The position numbers and the translations under genes are program-made. A stretch of DNA of 64,000 nt, from the NCBI RefSeq assembly GCF_033439725.1, contig NW_026944386.1, positions 186,001 through 250,000 on the forward strand. Direction: 5' to 3'. The stretch is from Neurospora tetraspora (lineage: Eukaryota > Ascomycota > Sordariomycetes > Sordariales > Sordariaceae). This document shows positions 21,871 to 34,148 of the stretch, in pieces; position 1 is the first letter of the stretch, and the number at the start of each line of letters is the position of its first letter. The notes below the pieces were generated by a model. The model searched no databases. It saw only the letters and a program-made list of their open reading frames with translations, and was not told where the DNA came from.

Positions 21871-22146
21871 CTTGCTCGGGAAGTTATGGGTTTGCTTTTT
21901 AGGTTTTGGACACACTGGCGGAGGTAAACGCTTCTGAATACGCCTTAGCAACGGGAGCAACCGGACTGGTGGAGATTGTGAGGACCACTGGTGATGGCTT
22001 GGAGACCTAGCAATGGCGGGCAACTTGCTCGGTCATCTCTTGGATTTGGTGGATTTGGATTTGGATACATTGGTCCAAAGGTTTACGCTTCGGATTGAAT
22101 ACGCCTCAGCAACGGAAGCAAACTTGAACCGGACCGGTTGGAGATT
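21871..22146 (-). repeat. Imperfect tandem duplication
   Basis: Copy one (21871-21977) and copy two (22024-22146) share CTTGCTCGG at one end and, at the other, the series TACGCC, AGCAACGG, GCAA, ACCGGA and GGTTGGAGATT-like words, with indels between. On the minus strand both could encode a Ser/Val/Ala-rich peptide with an AxAYS motif, so it may be an internally repetitive remnant of coding DNA. The divergence shows it is not recent. Confidence 0.5.
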
Positions 22147-22612
22147 ATCCGGATGGCTTCTGCTTTTATTAAGTATTCTTACACTAACAGTTTCAAAAGA
22201 ATAGCAAACCACCATTTTACACTAATCGCCCTGTCAATATGACATCTTATTTCACAGTGTCCTTGTCGGTTGTGTTCCTTGCCGTCTTGCTGGTGTAAAG
22301 GTTTGTTTCGGCAGCGAAACTCGTCCAGCTGATTGCAGTGTCCGGAGCAAGGAACAACAACGGGCGGAATGAGGCTAGGATTATGATGCTTTGATCTTCA
22401 TCAAGTCGTTATCTACTAGTGATTACCTACTTTACTTTACTCATGTTCCGTCATGCCATCCAGCCCGTCCATGCCAGTTCCGATTCCATCCCATCGCCCA
22501 TACAACCGAGAAGAAGAAAAAAGAGGAAAAACGCCCGCTGTGCCATTCCCAAACCATCTACACCTCCTTAACTCTAACCCTCTACTCGTAAGTCGCAACA
22601 TTAGTACACCAG

Positions 22613-23860
22613 CTACCGCTGCGGCACCACCGGCGTAGGCGGCATATTCCTAATCTGCTTAATCAAAAACTCCCTCTCGTCAATAAACTGCTCATCATCT
22701 GTCCTATCCTCCAAAAAGTGGCTCAAAAAGTGCAACAGTTTCTCCCTATTCATCAACAGTATCTTTTGCACCGGCACCGACTTGTGCGGGTTGGCCACAA
22801 ACACCTTGAACACATGGAACCCCTCGTACTGGACCATCTTCCGGTCGTCCCTAAGAAGATTCATGCAGATCTTGAGGTGCTCGCCCCGGTCGACGTAGGC
22901 GGTCATGACGTTGTAGTTTGATCGGTCGAGAAGGATCTCGCCGAGGAGTTTGATGGACTGCCGTTTGGTGACGTACGAGGTGGATTGGATTAGGATGGAG
23001 TTGTATTTGGAGAAGAAGAGGTCGAAGTTTGTTTGGAGGTAGTGCGGGATTAGGTCTTTGTGTTTTGTTAGGAGTTCCTGCAGCAGCATTTCCTTGTTAG
23101 TGAATGCCGAAAGGCTGAGGGTTGGAAAGAGAGGGGAGACAGAAAACACACCCGGAAAGTGGTAAACGCATCAGCCGCAACTTCAAACGAGCCCCTATCA
23201 ATCCACTCAAAGAAGGACCAAAATATCCCATTCCCGCTCTGCTTCCTGTTCCTGTCAATCGCACCGACCCCCCTCGCACTCGACCCCGGTTCGTCGCCGT
23301 CGTCGTGCAAAATCACGGCCGTGGCCGCCTCGCTGCTCTTGATGAGCTCTTTCAGAACCGTCCCCGCGTGTTGTGCGCTTTCCTTGTGGTCATACCCCTT
23401 GCATAGCTCGATCAGGACCTGCGGACGTCTTTCCACCACGTAGGCGAGGGCAAGCGGTTCGGCGCGGGCGGGCGCGTTGGGCGGGCGGAAGCGGAAGACG
23501 TACGAGAAGATGACTTGGGTGTCTTTGCGGGAATCGAAGGGGAGGCGGTAGAGGTTGATGGCGAGGAGGTAGAGAAGGTCTTCTTCGATCATGCCCGTGA
23601 CCAATTGGTAGTGTTGTTCGGGGGAGGCTTCTTGTTCTGTTGTAGACAGGGTTACTAATAGAACCGGTGGGCATATGGATTTGAATAATACCATGTGTCC
23701 CTTGTAGTAACTGTTTCATTTGTGATAGCACTTTGGCCAGCTCCTCCACCTTTGCGGCGCCCTGGGGACCCTGATCGAGTTTGACGACATGTTCGCGGGC
23801 TTGTCGGGGCAGATCGCTGACGTTGGTTCTTGTCCTTGCTCTCCCAAAGAGGAATGACAT
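22613..23860 (-). CDS. hym1: Mo25/HYM1 family scaffold protein
   Basis: Three exons on the minus strand (23860-23692, 23636-23152, 23077-22613) encode 372 residues. The protein matches Mo25 (CAB39) throughout. It starts MSFLFGRARTRT, and includes the helical repeats EEDLLYLLAINLYRLPFDSRKD, ELLTKHKDLIPHYL, TSYVTKRQSIKLLGEILLDR and NYNVMTAYV. It ends in FVANPHKSVPVQKILLMNRE and FLIKQIRNM. Mo25 proteins are alpha-helical scaffolds that bind and activate STE20/GCK kinases. In filamentous fungi the HYM1 branch acts with NDR (COT1-type) kinase signalling in hyphal growth and cell separation. The intron 2 acceptor was chosen at CTGCAG because it joins TTFR directly to ELLTKHK as in the family, with a CACTAAC branch site just upstream. 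The gene is head to head with the synthetase gene, start codons 579 bases apart. The family call is secure. Confidence 0.93.
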
Positions 23861-24439
23861 GTTGACTCTAGGTATCGTGGAAGTCAGAATGGTGTCGAGA
23901 GTCCCGTATGTGTGTTGTCCAAGTGTTGACTTTCCGTGAATTGTCACGACAACGAAGCGGGCGGAACCTGGCTCCAAGAGTGGTCAACAAGGTGCGACTC
24001 GGTTTGTTTGCCGACAACGGGGGAGTCCACTGAAGGACCGTCCAGGGGTCTGGCCAGTGGAAATTGTTAAGCTCATCAGCAGCATGTACAGGCGTTAGTG
24101 AGTACTCAAACTCACACCAGGTTTATGGGGGTAAAGAAGTCTTTATGATCTCAGCAACACCAACCCTGCAAACCCCCACCAATCCGCAGCGGCCGGTCGC
24201 ATTGTTCTGGAATCCGAGGTTGACTTTCTCAAAACGAGTCACACTCTGCCATTTTCTTCCACCATCGCGGCGACCGGAACGTACACAGAGGTGAGTCAGG
24301 TAGTCGTCTTAGGAACGGTCCCTACACCCTTTTGCGACTCTTCAAAAAAAAAGGTCTCAACACCAGAGAAATCATCACCACCAAAACAAACTAACACTGG
24401 GATATCTCGCGCAGGCCACTCTCAACGCGTCCGCCCACC
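23861..24439. promoter_or_regulatory. Shared divergent promoter region of hym1 and ils1
   Basis: This 579 bp interval separates the start codons of two divergently transcribed genes and must hold both 5' untranslated regions and promoters. No TATA box or named operator is recognised. A/C-rich stretches from 24150 to 24430 look like the leader of the synthetase transcript. Confidence 0.4.
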
Positions 24440-27400
24440 ATGTCGATCGATTTCCCCAAGGAAGAGGAGAACACCATCCAGAGATGGCGCGAGATCAAGG
24501 CCTTTGAGACCCAGGTCGAGCTGTCCAAGGGCAACCCTCTCTACACCTTCTACGATGGCCCTCCCTTCGCGACCGGCCTCCCCCACTACGGCCACTTGCT
24601 GGCGTCGACCATCAAGGACATCATCCCCCGATACTGGTCCATGAAGGGCTTCCACGTCGAGCGCCGCTTCGGCTGGGACACCCACGGCCTGCCCATCGAG
24701 CACGAGATCGACAAGAAGCTGGGCATCTCGGGCAAGGCCGCTGTCATGGAGATGGGCCTCGAGAACTACAACAAGGAGTGCCGTTCCATCGTCATGAGGT
24801 ATCGCGAGGAGTGGCGCCACACCATCGAGCGTCTCGGTCGCTGGATCGACTTTGACAACGACTACAAGACCATGGACCCGACCTTCATGGAGTCCGAGTG
24901 GTGGGTGTTCAAGCAGCTGTTCGACAAGGGCCAGGTCTACCGCGGCTACCGCGTCATGCCCTACTCGACTGCGCTCACCACCGCCCTCTCCAACTTCGAG
25001 GCCAACCAGAACTACCAGGACGTCACCGATCCCGCCGTCGTTGTCGCCTTCCCCTTGATCGAGGACCCCAACACCTGCCTCCTTGCCTGGACCACCACGC
25101 CATGGACCCTCCCCTCCCACACCGGCCTGGCCTGCCACCCCGAGTTCGAGTACATCAAGATCGCCGATGAGAAGACGGGAAAGAACTACATCCTCCTCGA
25201 GAAGCTCCTGACGACCCTCTACAAGGACCCCAAGAAGGCCAAGTTCAAGGTGCTCGAGAAGATCAAGGGCAAGGACATGCTCGGCTGGAAGTACGAGCCC
25301 CCTTTCAACTACTTCTACGACGAGTACAAGGACGTTGCCTTCAGGGTCCTCAACGCTACCTACGTCACCGACGACAGCGGTACCGGTATCGTCCACCAGG
25401 CCCCCGCCTTCGGTGAGGACGATTACAACGTGGCAGTCGAGGCCGGTGTCATCACCGAGAAGCGCCCTCCTCCCGACCCAGTCAACGAGACTGGTCACTA
25501 CACTGACCGTGTCTCCGATTTCGCCGGCATGCACGTCAAGGAGGCCGACAAGCACATCATCAAGCACCTCAAGAACTCGGGCAAGCTCGTTGTCGAGTCC
25601 CAGATCAAGCACTCGTACCCCATGTGCTACCGCTCCGACACGCCCCTCATCTACAAGGCCGTCCCCTCGTGGTTCATCCGCATCCCCGACATCATCCCCC
25701 AGATGTTGAAAAACATTGAGGGCTCCCACTGGGTCCCCTCCTTCGTCAAGGAGAAGCGTTTCGCCAGCTGGATCGCCAACGCCCGCGACTGGAACGTCTC
25801 CCGTAACAGGTACTGGGGTACTCCCATCCCCCTGTGGATGAGCGACGACGGCGAGGAGATTGTCTGCATTGGCAGCATCGAGGAGCTCAAGAAGGCTTCC
25901 GGCTACGAGGGCGACATCACCGATCTCCACCGTGACAAGATCGACCACATCACCATCCCCAGCAAACAGGGCAAGGGTGTCCTCAAGCGTGCCGAGGAGG
26001 TCTTTGACTGCTGGTTCGAGTCTGGTTCCATGCCCTACGCCTCCCAGCACTACCCCTTCGAGAACGTCGACAAGTTCGAAAAGTCCTTCCCCGGTGACTT
26101 CATTGCCGAGGGTCTCGACCAGACCCGCGGTTGGTTCTACACCCTTCTTGTCTTGGGTACTCACCTCTTTGGTGTCTCTCCCTTCAAGAACTGCGTCGTC
26201 AACGGTATCGTTCTTGCTGAGGATGGCAAGAAGATGTCCAAGCGTCTCAAGAACTATCCCGACCCTACTCTTGTCATGACCAAGTATGGTTCTGATGCCC
26301 TCCGTCTGTACCTCATCAACTCTCCTGTTGTGCGTGCCGAGCCCCTCCGCTTCAAGGAGGCCGGTGTCAAGGAGGTCGTTGCCAAGGTTCTCCTTCCTCT
26401 TTGGAACTCGTACAAGTTCTTTGAGGGCCAGGTTGCTCTCCTCAAGAAGATTGAGAACGTTGACTACATGTTTGACCCCAAGATGGAGTCTTCCAACGAG
26501 AACGTGATGGACAAGTGGATTCTTGCTTCGTGCCAGTCTCTGCTTGAGTTTGTCAACGAGGAGATGAAGGGTAAGCAGCTTTGCCTCTAAAGTGATTTCA
26601 TACTAACAAGTGCCTAGGCTACCGCCTCTACACTGTCGTCCCTCGCCTCCTCGAGCTTATCGACAACACCACCAACTGGTACATCCGCTTCAACCGCAAG
26701 CGTCTCAAGGGCGAGAACGGCCTCAATGACACCCTCCACGCTCTCAACACCCTCTTCGAGGTCCTCTTCACCCTCTGCCGTGGCCTCGCCCCCTTCACGC
26801 CCTTCCTTACCGATACCATCTACCTCAAGCTCCTCCCCCACATCCCCAAGGAGCTCCAGGCCAAGGACCCCCGCTCCGTGCACTTCCTCCCCTTCCCCGA
26901 GGTCCGCAAGGAGCTCTACAACCCCGACGTCGAGCGCCGTGTGCAGCGCATGCAGAAGGTCATCGAGCTCGCCCGCTACTCGCGCGAGAAGCGTTCTGTC
27001 GGTCTCAAACAGCCCCTCAAGACTCTTGTCGTCATCCACCACGACGAACAGTACCTTGACGACATTGAGTCTCTCAAGGGTTACATCACCGAGGAGCTCA
27101 ACGTGCGCGACCTCGTCCTCACCTCGGACGAAGCCAAGCACGGTGTCCAGTACTCGGTCAGCGCCGACTGGCCCGTTCTCGGCAAGAAACTCAAGAAGGA
27201 CATGGGTCGCGTCAAGAAGGCTCTGCCCTCCGTCACCTCGGACGAGGCCCACGCCTACACGCAGACCGGCAAGCTCGTCGTCGACGGCATCACTCTCGAG
27301 GCCGGCGACCTGGTCGTCAAGCGCGGTCTCAAGGAGGACGACAGCTCCAAGAACCTCGAGACCAATACCGACAACGACGTGCTCACCATCTTGGACGTCG

Positions 27401-27726
27401 AGATGTACCCCGGCCTGGCCGAGGAGGGTCTCGCGCGTGAAATCATCAACCGTGTCCAGAGGCTGCGCAAGAAGGCCGGTCTCCAGCCCACGGACGATAT
27501 CAAGATGGAGTACAAGGTCACGGCGGACCCGGAGGAGACGGGTATTGAGAAGGTGTTTGATAGCCAGATGGCCATGATTGAGAAGGCGCTCAGGAGGCCG
27601 TTGGATAAGCATGAGGTTACGCATGTGGAGGGGAAGATTCCGGAGGGTCAGGAGGAGGGGATCATCATGGAGGAGGAGCAGGAAGTTGGCAAGGCTACCT
27701 TTTTGTTGAGGTTGTTGAAGCTCTGA
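24440..27726 (+). CDS. ils1: Cytosolic isoleucyl-tRNA synthetase
   Basis: Two exons (24440-26570 and 26618-27726) encode 1079 residues, the usual size of the eukaryotic cytosolic enzyme. The class I signature HYGH lies at residues 49-52 after YDGPPFATGLP, and KMSKR at residues 598-602. Between them is the large CP1 editing domain, with WTTTPWTLPSHTGLACHP, and the motif GWDTHGLPIEHEID. The C-terminal part carries the anticodon-binding helices (NWYIRFNRKRLKG) and the extended eukaryotic tail. The enzyme charges tRNA-Ile with isoleucine and edits mischarged valine. There is no mitochondrial presequence; the protein starts directly MSIDFPKEEENTIQRW. The single intron has a GTAAGC donor and a TACTAAC branch site. 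Codon use is highly biased toward C, as in HSP70, suggesting high expression. Confidence 0.96.
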
Positions 27727-27882
27727 GTTTAAGCCCGGGTTAAAAAGGGCTGGGTGGGGGAGTAGATGTGGGAAAAGTTAAAGCGAGTCAAAACATGTGT
27801 GGGATAGACTAGCAATGATGGATGATGAAATGTTCAAAAAGATTTCTGGTACTTTGATGTCTTGTGGTTTCCCTAGACTAAG

Positions 27883-28220
27883 CTATGCTTTCTTGGCGGC
27901 CAGCTGTGTGTCACATATGGCATCATGTCAGCCTTGCCCCTTTTTGAAGACGTGGTACAAGTAAACAACGGACGTGGACTACATACCGAGTAACAATCCT
28001 TCAACCGCATGAACTCTTTGGCGCACAGGTCTTTGTGCACGGAGTTGTAGTCTGCTAGGATGCATTTGCCATAGGCGGCGGACTGTGTGTGCAAGTGTCA
28101 GTTAGTGGTTTATGGGAGGAGACATGGGAATGGCTTCACGCAACTAACCTCGGCAGAGCACTTGGACACGGCAGAAGCGAAGCGCTGGATGGGCCGTACG
28201 GTCGCTTTTTGGGGCTGCAT
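27883..28220 (-). CDS. Small twin-CX9C protein, NDUFAF8-like
   Basis: Three exons on the minus strand (28220-28149, 28082-27987, 27903-27883) encode only 62 residues. The two CX9C motifs are Cys21/Cys31, around YGKC, and Cys44/Cys54 in CAKEFMRLKDC. The sequence DYNSVHKDLCAKEFMRLKDC is very like NDUFAF8 (C17orf89) homologues, intermembrane-space or matrix-side factors required with NDUFAF5 for assembly of respiratory complex I. That role is inferred from similarity. The last exon has just 21 bp, coding LAAKKA and the stop, and is easily missed. All introns have GT-AG ends (donors GTTAGT and GTATGT). The gene is head to head with the Sfi1 gene and converges on the synthetase gene. Family membership is likely; a different small CX9C protein (CHCHD type) cannot be ruled out. 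Confidence 0.8.
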
Positions 28221-29003
28221 ATTGGACGACGTGGCGGGCTGTACAATTTACTGAAAACTTTCGGATTGTACTGTGATCCAAACCGAGGAGAGCTGCCCGT
28301 TCTTGGAGGACACTCGTGACGTTGGCGTCTTTCTTGTCTTGGGAAATTGTTAGGCAGGTACCTAGAATAGTATTAGGCTGAAGAGGCTGCAAGGCTGATG
28401 TCCTCTTGCATCTGGAACTCGCTGCGCTAGCCTGCGAACTACCAACTCGAGGGTTTAGCGGCAGCGCGCCAAGCAGTGCGTCTAATTGATAGCAGGCTAA
28501 CAGTTTTAATGGTAATCCAAACCGTCTTTTGTTAGCATAATCACAGCCTGCACCTTTCACCAACGCTCTGCGCACGCGTCTCAATCGCATTCTCCGCACT
28601 GCAGTGGTTGGTTGCCCGTCCAGCGGTCGCATCTCTGTCGTGTTTGTCTCCTCCACAATCTCTTTGCATTTGCATCACCAACTCCACGCTACGTCTCCCG
28701 CTTCGACGGGAAGAAGCAGCAGCAGCAGCAATCGCAATCGCCAAACCTCAAAACTCCGTCGACCTCGTTCATCCTCGCGACCTCTACAGCTTTGCGCAAT
28801 TTGCCTTGATTTCGAAACCTCGGACTTTCTCAGTCGATACCGATAAACAAACCTAGTGTTGTATACCACTACTACATTCTACAATCGCAACAAATCACCA
28901 ACGCCCATCCAATCGTCATACGAGGGCGCACACACCGTGCTTTGATCAGAGTCGGGATTAGGCTTTCCATAGTCATGCCTTCGAGGTGGCGGCGCCCTCT
29001 CAC
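28221..29003. promoter_or_regulatory. Divergent promoter region between the CX9C gene and sfi1
   Basis: 783 bp between two start codons on opposite strands. The right half (about 28600-29000) is C/T/A-rich and looks like the leader of the Sfi1 transcript. It contains an upstream ATG at 28975 in a different frame, which opens a short frame overlapping the main start. No named regulatory motif is seen. Confidence 0.35.
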
Positions 29004-32000
29004 ATGCCGCCTCCATCCTCTCTGCCCCTCCACCACCGAGATGGCAGGGCCGGGTTACCACAGTTATCCTCTTCGCGACAGCAGTTCGGAGTCGGAAATA
29101 CCAATACCAACCATGCGGGCACCAGCGCCAACACCAATACCAGCTTCCCCCACAATAATGAGCCGTACTACTCTAATCAAGGTCCGCTTCTTCCCCTAGA
29201 TAATCTATTCCCAGAATCTCAAGCTAACAACCGAGAACCACAGACATCGAGCTCCTCCACGAAATCGTCACCCTCGCCGAGTCCATCCTCCCCTCCCTGC
29301 CCGAGCGCGACCGGCTCCCCACGAACGCGCTCTTCCAAGCCGCCGAACAGATCCTCCCCGCCCATGGCTACCCAGATCCGGACCAGGCGCCCTCGCATAT
29401 CTCGCGGCTTATCTTTAAGATTGGGGGCCAGCGATGCGCGCCGAACGCGAGAGGGGAAACAAGTTTGCTGGATCGGTTTCGAACCGTCTTAGCGGCTATG
29501 GGCATTATGTTGGAGTATGTGCCTAGTAGTCCGGTGGGGAGTCGGGATCATTCGCCTGCTGGGGCGGCAAGAGGGGGGTTGACAGCAAGGGATAAGGCTG
29601 CTAGGTCCAGGTCGAGGAGTGTCTCGGTGTCGGGCAGGTCGCTGGGTGGGTTTTCGTCCGTCTTTAGTGATGACGAGGACGTGACGGGCGGCGAACTAGA
29701 TATCAAATTGCGACGGTTACTGCCCAAGAGGAGACACAGTTCCGTCTCGAGACCGCTTGCGCTTGGAGGACTGCCGATCCGGTCAAGGGCACGGTCGGCG
29801 AGTTTTACGGATCCGAATGCCTTGCCGGGGGATACACTTCGGGGCGAGAGGGCGAGGAGATTGGAAGCGTTGGCGCAACAACGGGAACAGCAGCAACGAG
29901 AAAGGGAGCAGCTGTTGAACAAAAGGGGGAGATCACCGGAGAAAGGCCAGGGGAGGAGGAGGAGCCAGTTGGCTTCGAGGTCCAAGAGTTCGGTACGCGA
30001 TTACGGCCATGACGGGCGACCTTTCCAACCGCATAACCCCGTGCTGGACAAGGTCAGACACATCCCTAGCGTATTCGGAGCACCGCATCACTACGACAAT
30101 GCCGAAGTTGCCGCCGGCGCCTTGCCCGCATACGCCAGACCGAACAAAGAACGACCACGGCCCATGTCCTTCTCCTCAGTAGGCGAAACCGACCTCAACC
30201 ACAAATCCCCTCGAACCGATTTCTCCGAACTCCATCGCGCCACCAGCGACACCACCGTCAACACCAAAGACGAGCCCCTTCTGCCTAGCAGTCACCACCA
30301 TGCCTTTACTCGCCCCCACGCCGACCCCGAATACCAAGAAGCAAAAGTGCGCATGTTCCGAACCGAAGACGACGCCTCCCTCCTCCGCGACGCCTTCGCA
30401 TCCTGGCACCATCACTTCAACCGCCACCAGCGCGACCACCACCGCCTCTTATCCCTCGCGACGCAAATCGACGACCAAGACATCAAGACCGAAGTCCTGG
30501 AGATATGGCTCGAGGAAACGATCGCCGTTGTCCAAGAGCGCGAGCGCCGCGAGGCTGAAGCGGAGTACGAAGCGTGGGTCGACAAGATGGAGCGGCGCGC
30601 TACACGTGTGTACGAGGTTTTCACGATACAGAATATGTTGAACTTCTGGCAGGATCAGGCCAGGGAAGAGCTGGACCGTACCGCGGTTGCGAGACGGCAT
30701 CTGGTACGGAAGAGAGCGTTTGATGCGTGGAGAGCGCAGCACATCCAGGATGAGACAAAGGCGAGGAACTTTGTGCTTATTCATGCGCTGCAAAGGTGGA
30801 CGGCCGTGGCGCTTCATCAGGAAGTTAGGCGACGTGTGGCCGAGCAGACGGAAGAGAGGGAGACGATGAGGGAGGGGATGGTGCACTGGTATCGGCTGCA
30901 AAAGGGGAGGGTGGCGGATGATTTTGCCGTGTTTAAGGCGATGAAGGGGAGTTTGACGCACTGGGCTACGAGGACGAAGGAGGTGCAGGATGATCATGAG
31001 GTGGCTATTGCCCTGGATGAGAGACTACTCCTCGACGAGGCGGTTAATATCTGGCAAGAAGAGGCGGAGGATCTCAGGTACACGGGGTATAAGTGCAGAG
31101 TGCACAAGGTTACACGGGATTGTCAGATTGTTCTGGCTGATTGGCACGAGCAGAGTCGGTTGTTGCGGACACTTGGGAAGTTTCGCGCGGCTGACGAGCG
31201 TACGCTGAAGTGGAACGGTCTTGAGCATTGGCGGGAAGAAGCTGAGTACGCCCGTCGGGATGGTCTGCTGGCTGATGCTGTGTTGCTTCTCAATCCCGTG
31301 GACACCTGGAAACTGGAGCTGAAGCTCAAGCTCTGGAATATCCGCGAAGACGAAGAAACCCTCGAAGACACCTTGACTCACTGGTTCCTCGAGCAGCGTC
31401 TGGCCTTGTTTCAGCACCACGCCGCCTCCACCACCAAAAAGTCCGTCCTCTCGACCTGGCTCTCCGCCACCCAGACCTCCCTTTCCATCCGCCAACGCTC
31501 CGAATCCGAAGCCGACTACCTCTACTCCGACCACCTCCTCTCCTCCTGTCTCTCAACCTGGTTGGACGCCTCCAACGCCATCTTCACCCCCCGCCACAAC
31601 GCCAACCTGATCTGCCTCTACCGCACCACCAAGCCGTGCTTAGACCGATGGCGCGAAGCCCTCGTCTCTTCCACCACGCGCAATGCCTACTACCTCCGCA
31701 ATGCCTCGAAGCAATCTAAACGCTTCACCATCGCCTCCGTCCTCGACCGCTGGCCTTTCTTAGCCGAACAAGCCCGTCGCGAAAGGATGATGACCTCCTT
31801 ACGCTCCTTCCGCCGATCCTACAAGATTTCCCTAGCCCAGTCCTGTCTAAGTACCTGGTTCAACGCCCTCCTAGAGTCCGATGACCTGTCAGCAGACGCT
31901 GACGCCCTCCACCTCGATCACAACCACTCCGACCTGTACGAAACCCTCTCCTACTGGACTACCATCTCCCGCCGGGCGCAAGAGATAAGGGACGTTGCCG

Positions 32001-33460
32001 CCGACGCCGAGCTAGAGGGGTATCTAGAGAACTGGATGGATAGCGCGGCGGAGATGAGGGAGGCAGAGATGGATGCGGAGGAGTGGGAAGCCGTGGGGAC
32101 GATGAAGGGGTGTTTGCAGAGGTGGGAGCATGAGGCGCTGCATTTGGTTGCTAAGAGGAATGCGGTGAAGGCGCTGAGGGAGAGGGAGGAGAGGCGGATG
32201 GCGGTGGGTGTGTTGGAGGGGTGGTGGGGGGTTGTTAATCCCGGGGCTGTTAGAGAACGACAGATGGGGGTGGGGATGGGGGGAGAGTTTAGTATGCTTG
32301 ATCCCAGGATGAGTACGTTGTTGAGTTCGAGGAGGAGTGTGAGGCATATGGGACGGTATCGAGATCGCGAAAGGGGGGGAAGTGATACGACAGCGACAAA
32401 CTTGGGCAATAGTGTTAGCCAGTGGTTTGTTAACTCGGAGATGCCACCTGAGCGTGAGAGGGAGAGGGATAGGTCGGCGTTTCTTTTCCCCCCGCCATCG
32501 GCGGCGGCACCAAGTCGACAATCGGTTCAGCTTCCTATCCGATCTGCTCCCCCATCAGCTGCCCAACAACCAGCTCCGCCACCACCAAAGGCACCAAAGG
32601 GATACCAACCATACCACCCCAACCCCGATCCTCCCGTTACTTCCTACTCCCGCCCAGCAAGTCGCACAGCAAGTCGACCGGCCAGTAGACTCGCGGCTTC
32701 AATACCGGAGACACCCATCGTCTCAGCACCCTTCGAGAAACCAACAGGAAGAAGCTCGGATATGCGTCCGACGAATCTTTCTGCTCGGCTCGTCAACGCC
32801 CGAAATAATCCCTCTTCCAGTTCGTTTCGGGCCAGTCAGACCCTCGCAGCAGAGGCTAGCAACCTCGGTCTAGGCCCCATGGACTTTGACGACGACGAGG
32901 AGGAGTCGTTCCTTCCAGACTTGGATGTCAACGATCCGGGGTTTATGAGCACGCCTAGTAGAGTTAGGCGGGCGCCGCCTTTGGGGCATTCCCAGAGTCA
33001 ACCTGTTATTCAAGCCACTGGGAACACTGTTTTCGCTTCTCAATCCCAATACCACCAACCTCGGTACCAACCACAACCCACCCTACCAGACGACCGCTCA
33101 AGACCAGAAAGATCAGAAAGAACAGAACGATCAGAACGACCAGAAAGACAAGAGCGCTTCAACGCCCGAAAATCCCTCTTCCGCCCATCCACCGCTCCTC
33201 CCCCTTCCGCTCCTTTCTCAGGTTATCCGCCTTTTTCGGGACCACCGACGGCACCTTCAACGTCGGTGGGGACAAGCACGCCGAGTGCCATACTGGCGAG
33301 TCCAAGGGAACGGGAGTTAAGGAGGGTTTACGCGGAACCGGGAGTGGGGAATACGTCTGGTATCCTCAGAGGGGGAAGGGAGTGGACTGAGAGGGACAAA
33401 GGGGATAGGGATAGGGGGGTTTTCTTTTCGGATATTAGGGAGGAGAGCGCTGAGGGGTGA
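29004..33460 (+). CDS. sfi1: Sfi1 spindle pole body protein
   Basis: Two exons (29004-29181 and 29244-33460) encode 1464 residues. The central part, roughly residues 440-1060, is a long alpha-helical array in which a Trp recurs every few tens of residues in contexts such as FASWHHHFNRHQ, AFDAWRAQH, LEHWREEAE and LSTWLDASN. This is the Sfi1 repeat, each copy of which binds a centrin (Cdc31) molecule. Sfi1-centrin filaments form the half-bridge needed for spindle pole body duplication. The N-terminal 440 residues and the C-terminal 400 are disordered, rich in Ser, Pro and Arg, with a short charged repeat (PERSERTERSERPER) near 33100-33155. The intron donor is GTCCGC, a weak site. It was chosen because it joins YYSNQ to DIELLHEIVTLAESILPSLP in frame, with a CTAAC branch site. 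Position 29004 is the first ATG in frame. Confidence 0.88.
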
Positions 33461-33982
33461 TCACTGTTCTTCTTCAGAGTGTTGAACGGGGTGTGATGTC
33501 GAACATATTGTGTTGGATAGGTTGTTGAGCAAACGAGGAAACATGGGAGCAAGGCGTTGCAAGGGGGATAGGGAAAAAGGTGTCCAAAAGCAGAAAGCAT
33601 CTTTGGCTGGCTGCAATCATGTACAGGTGTTGGTGTATAGGTGTTTGTGTTCCTCTTGGTCAGGGTCTGGTGGTTTCGTTGTTGAGTTAAGCTTGTATGG
33701 TGCAGCAAGGTACTACGTACGATATGATAAGTTGGTAGTTGGATACGCATATACCCTGGGAATCAAATCAATTGATGAGTACTTCTACGCTTTTCAGTCA
33801 CGGTCACTAGTACACACGTCCTCGTTGTTCGCATCGCTATTTCTAGTTGCGTCCATTTTTCTCCTCTGAAATGAACATCCCATCCTTCTCGTCAGGTAGT
33901 AAGACTTCTTACGACCGTGAGGTCCTAACCAACAACCAACCCGCTGAATCGAACACCGTTTAGTCCTCTCATCAAGAAAGAC

Positions 33983-34006
33983 TATGTATGTATGTATGTA
34001 TGTATG
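33983..34006 (+). repeat. (TATG)6 microsatellite
   Basis: Six uninterrupted copies of the tetranucleotide TATG. Likely length-variable between strains. Confidence 0.9.
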
Positions 34007-34148
34007 TACCCCCAACGCAAAATCTTCAATCCCCGTCACTCGTCATCACCCCAATGACCCTTCTCCGTTTTACCAACTTGCTCGCACAATACCTATCTCC
34101 TTCACCTCCACCCCACTATTCTATTCATCAAAAATCCATAAGTAGATG

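Noticed and set aside
24422-26164. 580-codon open stretch antisense to the isoleucyl-tRNA synthetase gene
   Set aside because: It is a mirror of the strong C-ending codon bias of the synthetase (Val/Leu/Gly/Asp-rich, no domain). Similar antisense stretches over HSP70 were rejected for the same reason.
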